A stretch of DNA of 64,000 nt from an uncultured Paludibacter sp. Its GTDB lineage: Bacteria > Bacteroidota > Bacteroidia > Bacteroidales > Paludibacteraceae. The notes beneath the pieces are model-generated. The model saw nothing but the letters and a program-made list of their open reading frames with translations. It did not search any database and had not been told where the DNA came from. The translations under genes were made by a program, and so were the position numbers. Positions 63,055 through 64,000 of the stretch are shown here, in pieces. Numbering within the stretch: position 1 is the first letter of the stretch; the number at the start of each line of letters is the position of its first letter. The stretch is taken from contig CALCBD010000009.1 of assembly GCA_937897985.1 (NCBI GenBank), forward strand, positions 79,894 through 143,893, written 5' to 3'.

Positions 63055-63072
63055 GTGTAACCCTGGTTACAC
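63055..63072. promoter_or_regulatory. Putative Crp/Fnr-family operator
   Basis: GTGTAACC, CT, GGTTACAC: a perfect 8-bp-arm palindrome. Located between the hemerythrin and regulator genes. GTAAC/GTTAC arms fit dimers of Crp/Fnr-type proteins; binding by the adjacent regulator is inferred. Confidence 0.6.
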
Positions 63073-63205
63073 ACACGGAAAATTTGAAAAAAAACTGTAA
63101 AAAAATTCTTCAGGATGAAATCCGGCAGGTAAAAGAAGTGTAAGTTTTCACCTTGTCAGGCTTTATATTTCCGGATTTCGGCATATAACACTAAAAAACT
63201 CGAAA

Positions 63206-63865
63206 ATGAAAGATATTGATCCACAATGGCAGGATTTCAGAAAACCCGAAGGTGGTGATGGTTTTCCCGACGATCTAAAATTCAGCGTTCGCTTTTACAA
63301 GAAAAACGACATTGTTTTCATGCAGGGTGATTTGTGTGATGCTTTGTATCTAATCACTTCCGGTTCAGTAAAAACCGAAATGATGACCGACAACGGAAAT
63401 ACGTTAGGAATAGAACTGATCAGGGCTCCGCGTCCTTTGGCACCGGCCTTTATTTTCTCGGCTAACAACCGGTTTCCGGTTACAGTTACAGCTACTGAAG
63501 ACATTGAATTAATCAGAATCCCTAAAGATGAGGTCATTCGAATGATTTCGATAAACCCTCAGTTTATGCAGCAGTTTCTTCAACATAACGCTAACCGCAC
63601 ACAATTTCTGACCAATCGGTTACAATTACTAACCATTAAAAGTCTGAAAGGAAGAATAGCACATTTTCTTTTGGAACAGGCAGACGAACACGGCAGCACC
63701 TTCACTTTGAACCGAAACAAAACTGAACTGGCTGAATTTTTTAGTGTTGCCCGTCCTTCACTGGCACGAAGCATAACCGAAATGACCGAAGACGGCATCA
63801 TTGAAGTAAACAGAAATGAGTACAGGATTATTGACAGAAGAAAACTACATGAATTACTGGTTTGA
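63206..63865 (+). CDS. Crp/Fnr-family transcriptional regulator
   Basis: 219 residues: N-terminal cyclic-nucleotide-binding-like barrel (VRFYKKNDIVFMQGDLCDALYLITSGSVKTE), the long dimer helix, and a C-terminal winged helix (KTELAEFFSVARPSLARSITEMTEDGIIEVNRNEYRI). No four-Cys iron-sulfur motif of classic Fnr. It resembles HcpR/Dnr-like sensors that use heme to detect NO. Position next to hemerythrin-norB-hcp points to NO-responsive control of these genes. Own promoter unclear. Name is not assigned. Confidence 0.87.
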   Translation: MKDIDPQWQDFRKPEGGDGFPDDLKFSVRFYKKNDIVFMQGDLCDALYLITSGSVKTEMMTDNGNTLGIELIRAPRPLAPAFIFSANNRFPVTVTATEDIELIRIPKDEVIRMISINPQFMQQFLQHNANRTQFLTNRLQLLTIKSLKGRIAHFLLEQADEHGSTFTLNRNKTELAEFFSVARPSLARSITEMTEDGIIEVNRNEYRIIDRRKLHELLV

Positions 63866-63869
63866 TTAA

Positions 63870-63987
63870 CGAGATACAACAGTCAGCCGCTTCGCGTCAG
63901 ACTATCTTCCGAGATACAACAGTCAGCCGCTTCGCGTCAGACTGCTCTTTGAAAACAACCCGCAAGTCTGACGCGAAGCGGCTGACT
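63870..63987. repeat. Direct and inverted copies of a 23-34-bp element
   Basis: A 34-bp unit occurs at 63870-63903 and 63910-63943, identical, 40 bp apart. Its last 23 bp recur inverted at 63965-63987, so the second direct copy and the inverted copy can form a 23-bp perfect stem with a 21-base loop. A CTCTTTGAAAA word follows both units. The element continues towards the window edge. It could terminate the regulator gene; it may also be a member of a genome-wide repeat family. Confidence 0.85.
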
Positions 63988-64000
63988 TCTCTTTGAAAAA

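Larger units (their letters stand above)
62637..63205. promoter_or_regulatory. Divergent regulatory region of the NO cluster
   Basis: 569 bp without a gene. It contains the 18-bp palindrome at 63055-63072, a minus-strand TATTTTTG at 63027-63034 and a plus-strand TATTTTTG at 63001-63008. If transcription of hemerythrin starts near 63022, the 5' leader would be almost 390 bases, unusually long; an unrecognised closer promoter is the alternative. Confidence 0.5.

Noticed and set aside
63870..63987. Possible CRISPR array
   Set aside because: Only two direct units with a 6-bp gap and one inverted copy; no regular spacers and no cas genes.
1..64000. tRNA or rRNA genes
   Set aside because: No cloverleaf with GTTCGA-type T-arm or rRNA core sequence was recognised by eye; tRNAscan-SE would be decisive.

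Overview
The window is a 64 kb stretch of a Bacteroidales chromosome. I infer a Paludibacter-like, strictly anaerobic, sugar-fermenting relative. The grounds are: gene families typical of the phylum (Nudix-type AraR, BtuB/BtuG surface B12 capture, GldA, stand-alone MetH reactivation domain, type IX secretion (T9SS) C-terminal sorting domains), roughly 40 % GC, promoters of the Bacteroidetes type (TTG, 19-20 bp, TAnnTTTG), and few strong Shine-Dalgarno sequences. Species-level assignment is a guess.

Layout. 1-9.6 kb: end of recO, an alanine dehydrogenase family gene, an S1/P1 nuclease, L-asparaginase I, an AddA/RecB-like helicase-nuclease, a carboxypeptidase-regulatory-domain protein and a T9SS-exported endonuclease I. 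9.6-10.8 kb: a small scar with a remnant of a Nudix gene and an ORF6N pseudogene. 10.8-18.9 kb: a complete L-arabinose locus. galM-araR run leftward and araD-araA-araB-SSS transporter run rightward; the shared regulatory region holds two full promoters and two copies of a 25-bp inverted repeat that I read as AraR operators. 19-25 kb: zinc CDF exporter, DOPA-dioxygenase-like enzyme, MetH reactivation protein, monoheme cytochrome c, M6 metalloprotease. 25-36.5 kb: Hsp20, thioredoxin, SppA, GldA, RuvB, CysS, a RhuM-family gene, RbfA, a LolC/E-like permease, a lipoprotein and an ECF sigma operon. 36.7-39.3 kb: a copper ATPase that appears fused to CopZ. 39.4-44.2 kb: a cobalamin operon (BtuB, BtuG-like propeller, T9SS-tailed surface protein) behind a cobalamin riboswitch. 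44.4-56.3 kb: lipase, CorA, RsmA, GtrA and a flippase-like protein, ArgC, a Lys-rich micro-protein, TrmD, lipocalin, S9 peptidase, prohibitin. 56.4-63.9 kb: a nitric-oxide defence cluster (hemerythrin, qNOR, PepSY/propeller membrane protein, Hcp) divergent from a Crp/Fnr regulator.

How the genes work together. The arabinose genes take the sugar in with sodium, interconvert anomers in the periplasm and convert it to xylulose 5-phosphate. The cobalamin genes capture and import B12, which MetH needs; the stand-alone reactivation domain would keep that enzyme active. The NO cluster pairs two NO-consuming enzymes with a di-iron protein and an uncharacterised heme-type membrane protein, next to a regulator of the family that usually senses NO in anaerobes.

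Most worth a second look: an apparently orphan, structured, promoter-driven RNA at about 48.75-48.87 kb; the NO cluster and its 18-bp palindrome; the 36-residue Lys-rich gene with a consensus promoter and structured 3' tail; the AraR operator architecture; and the copA-copZ fusion. No tRNA, rRNA, CRISPR array, intact transposon or prophage was recognised.
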